Assembly (NCBI RefSeq): GCF_048553715.1
Contig: NZ_JBLZNC010000008.1
Span: 130,563-194,562, forward strand
Direction: 5' to 3'
Length of the DNA stretch: 64,000 nucleotides
From: Sagittula sp048553715
Lineage (GTDB): Bacteria > Pseudomonadota > Alphaproteobacteria > Rhodobacterales > Rhodobacteraceae
Shown here: positions 63,638 to 64,000 of the stretch, one piece after another
Position numbering within the stretch: the stretch's first letter is position 1
Layout: the number at the start of each line of letters is the position of its first letter
Position numbers and translations under genes: made by a program
Notes under the pieces: model-generated
What the model was told of the DNA's origin: nothing
The model's database searches: none
What the model saw: the letters and a program-made list of their open reading frames with translations, nothing else

Positions 63638-64000
63638 AGACGAACCCTCTGACCTGAATCTGGGGGTAAGTGTGTGGATATCAGAGACGGCTATCCAGGA
63701 TCCGGCCTTTCGTTATGGTCGGGCGCCACATTTTGTTGGTTTTTATTCCATGTATTCAGTGACTTGTGATGAAGTTTGAGATTTATTCGGATCTGCGTGC
63801 TTTTTTGGGTTGCAGCCATCGGGGCCTATCCGTAAAAGCCCCTTCACCGGCGGCGCTGAGGTGCTGGCGGGGCGCTGGACGGGCTGAGATGGTTCGGACG
63901 GCGGGACGGAAAATCGAGGCAAGGTTGGGCGGGCGCGCCGTAAGTTTAGGGCGCAACTGTTTGGTTTTGTTTTCACGTTATTTGACATCGCGAGTATCTG
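63638..64000. other. Intergenic end region, no confident gene
   Basis: 363 bp, noticeably AT-richer than the rest. An 81-codon minus frame (63743-63988) is Pro/Ser-rich without family signs, and a plus frame from ATG 63769 stays open to the window edge but has no ribosome site. Either could be a real gene end; neither is supported. Confidence 0.5.

Noticed and set aside
63743..63988. 81-codon minus-strand frame near the right edge
   Set aside because: Pro/Ser/Lys-rich, no ribosome site or family motif; cannot be separated from chance.

Overview
The window is chromosomal DNA of a GC-rich alphaproteobacterium, most likely a marine Rhodobacterales (Roseobacter group) member. Indicators are a SoeABC-type sulfite dehydrogenase, an RpoE-ChrR pair of the Rhodobacter singlet-oxygen type, the glcDEF glycolate oxidase cluster, DUF1523 and DUF1285 proteins, and dense operons with ATGA stop/start overlaps. 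I saw no tRNA, rRNA, CRISPR array, prophage or insertion sequence.

Layout. 1-6173: edge of an exopolysaccharide locus (5'-truncated GMC oxidoreductase, SDR, two GT4 glycosyltransferases, O-antigen-polymerase-like membrane protein). 6251-11739: soeABC molybdoenzyme operon plus a double SnoaL/NTF2-like protein. 11779-13099: small membrane proteins including DUF1523. 13203-17307: creatinase, two unrecognised proteins and a GabD-type dehydrogenase. 17370-22627: an arylformamidase-like hydrolase, a secreted phytase-like protein behind a Pho-box-like site, a small membrane protein, Hsp20 with a heat-shock promoter and ROSE-like leader, and a trypsin-like protease. 22703-28646: glycolate oxidase glcD-glcE-(membrane ORF)-glcF, divergent from HemJ-like and DUF599 membrane proteins. 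28643-35323: tightly coupled moxR-DUF58-DUF4159-amidotransferase-like operon. 35378-39311: DUF1285, a 32-codon candidate ORF, mutL, rmuC. 39553-45222: pyruvate dehydrogenase aceE-aceF-lpd, in which E3 carries its own lipoyl domain. 45445-50254: chrR-rpoE, divergent from a four-gene operon resembling the sigma-E-controlled flavin oxidase/DUF1365/DUF3833/SDR set of Rhodobacter. 50259-54636: dinB, SPFH/NfeD/Nudix, a 91-aa protein followed by a hairpin-rich RNA region, and pyrF. 55145-63637: clpB, an RTX protein, fasciclin protein, FMN glutamate-synthase-like protein, and msrPQ. 63638-64000: no confident gene.

Main threads. (i) Oxidative stress: three sites of form TSATCC-N16-CGTAWN precede rpoE, the divergent flavin-oxidase operon and, 14 kb away, the fasciclin gene, suggesting one RpoE regulon; msrPQ (periplasmic methionine sulfoxide repair) and dinB fit the theme. 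(ii) Heat shock: hsp20 and clpB share a sigma-32-like promoter with identical N15 spacing, and hsp20 has a possible RNA thermometer. (iii) Candidate RNA: 53193-53416 holds five perfect or near-perfect hairpins ahead of a strong minus-strand terminator, two with the same loop 7-mer; this is the best candidate for something undescribed. All functional calls come from motif recognition by eye; no database search was run.
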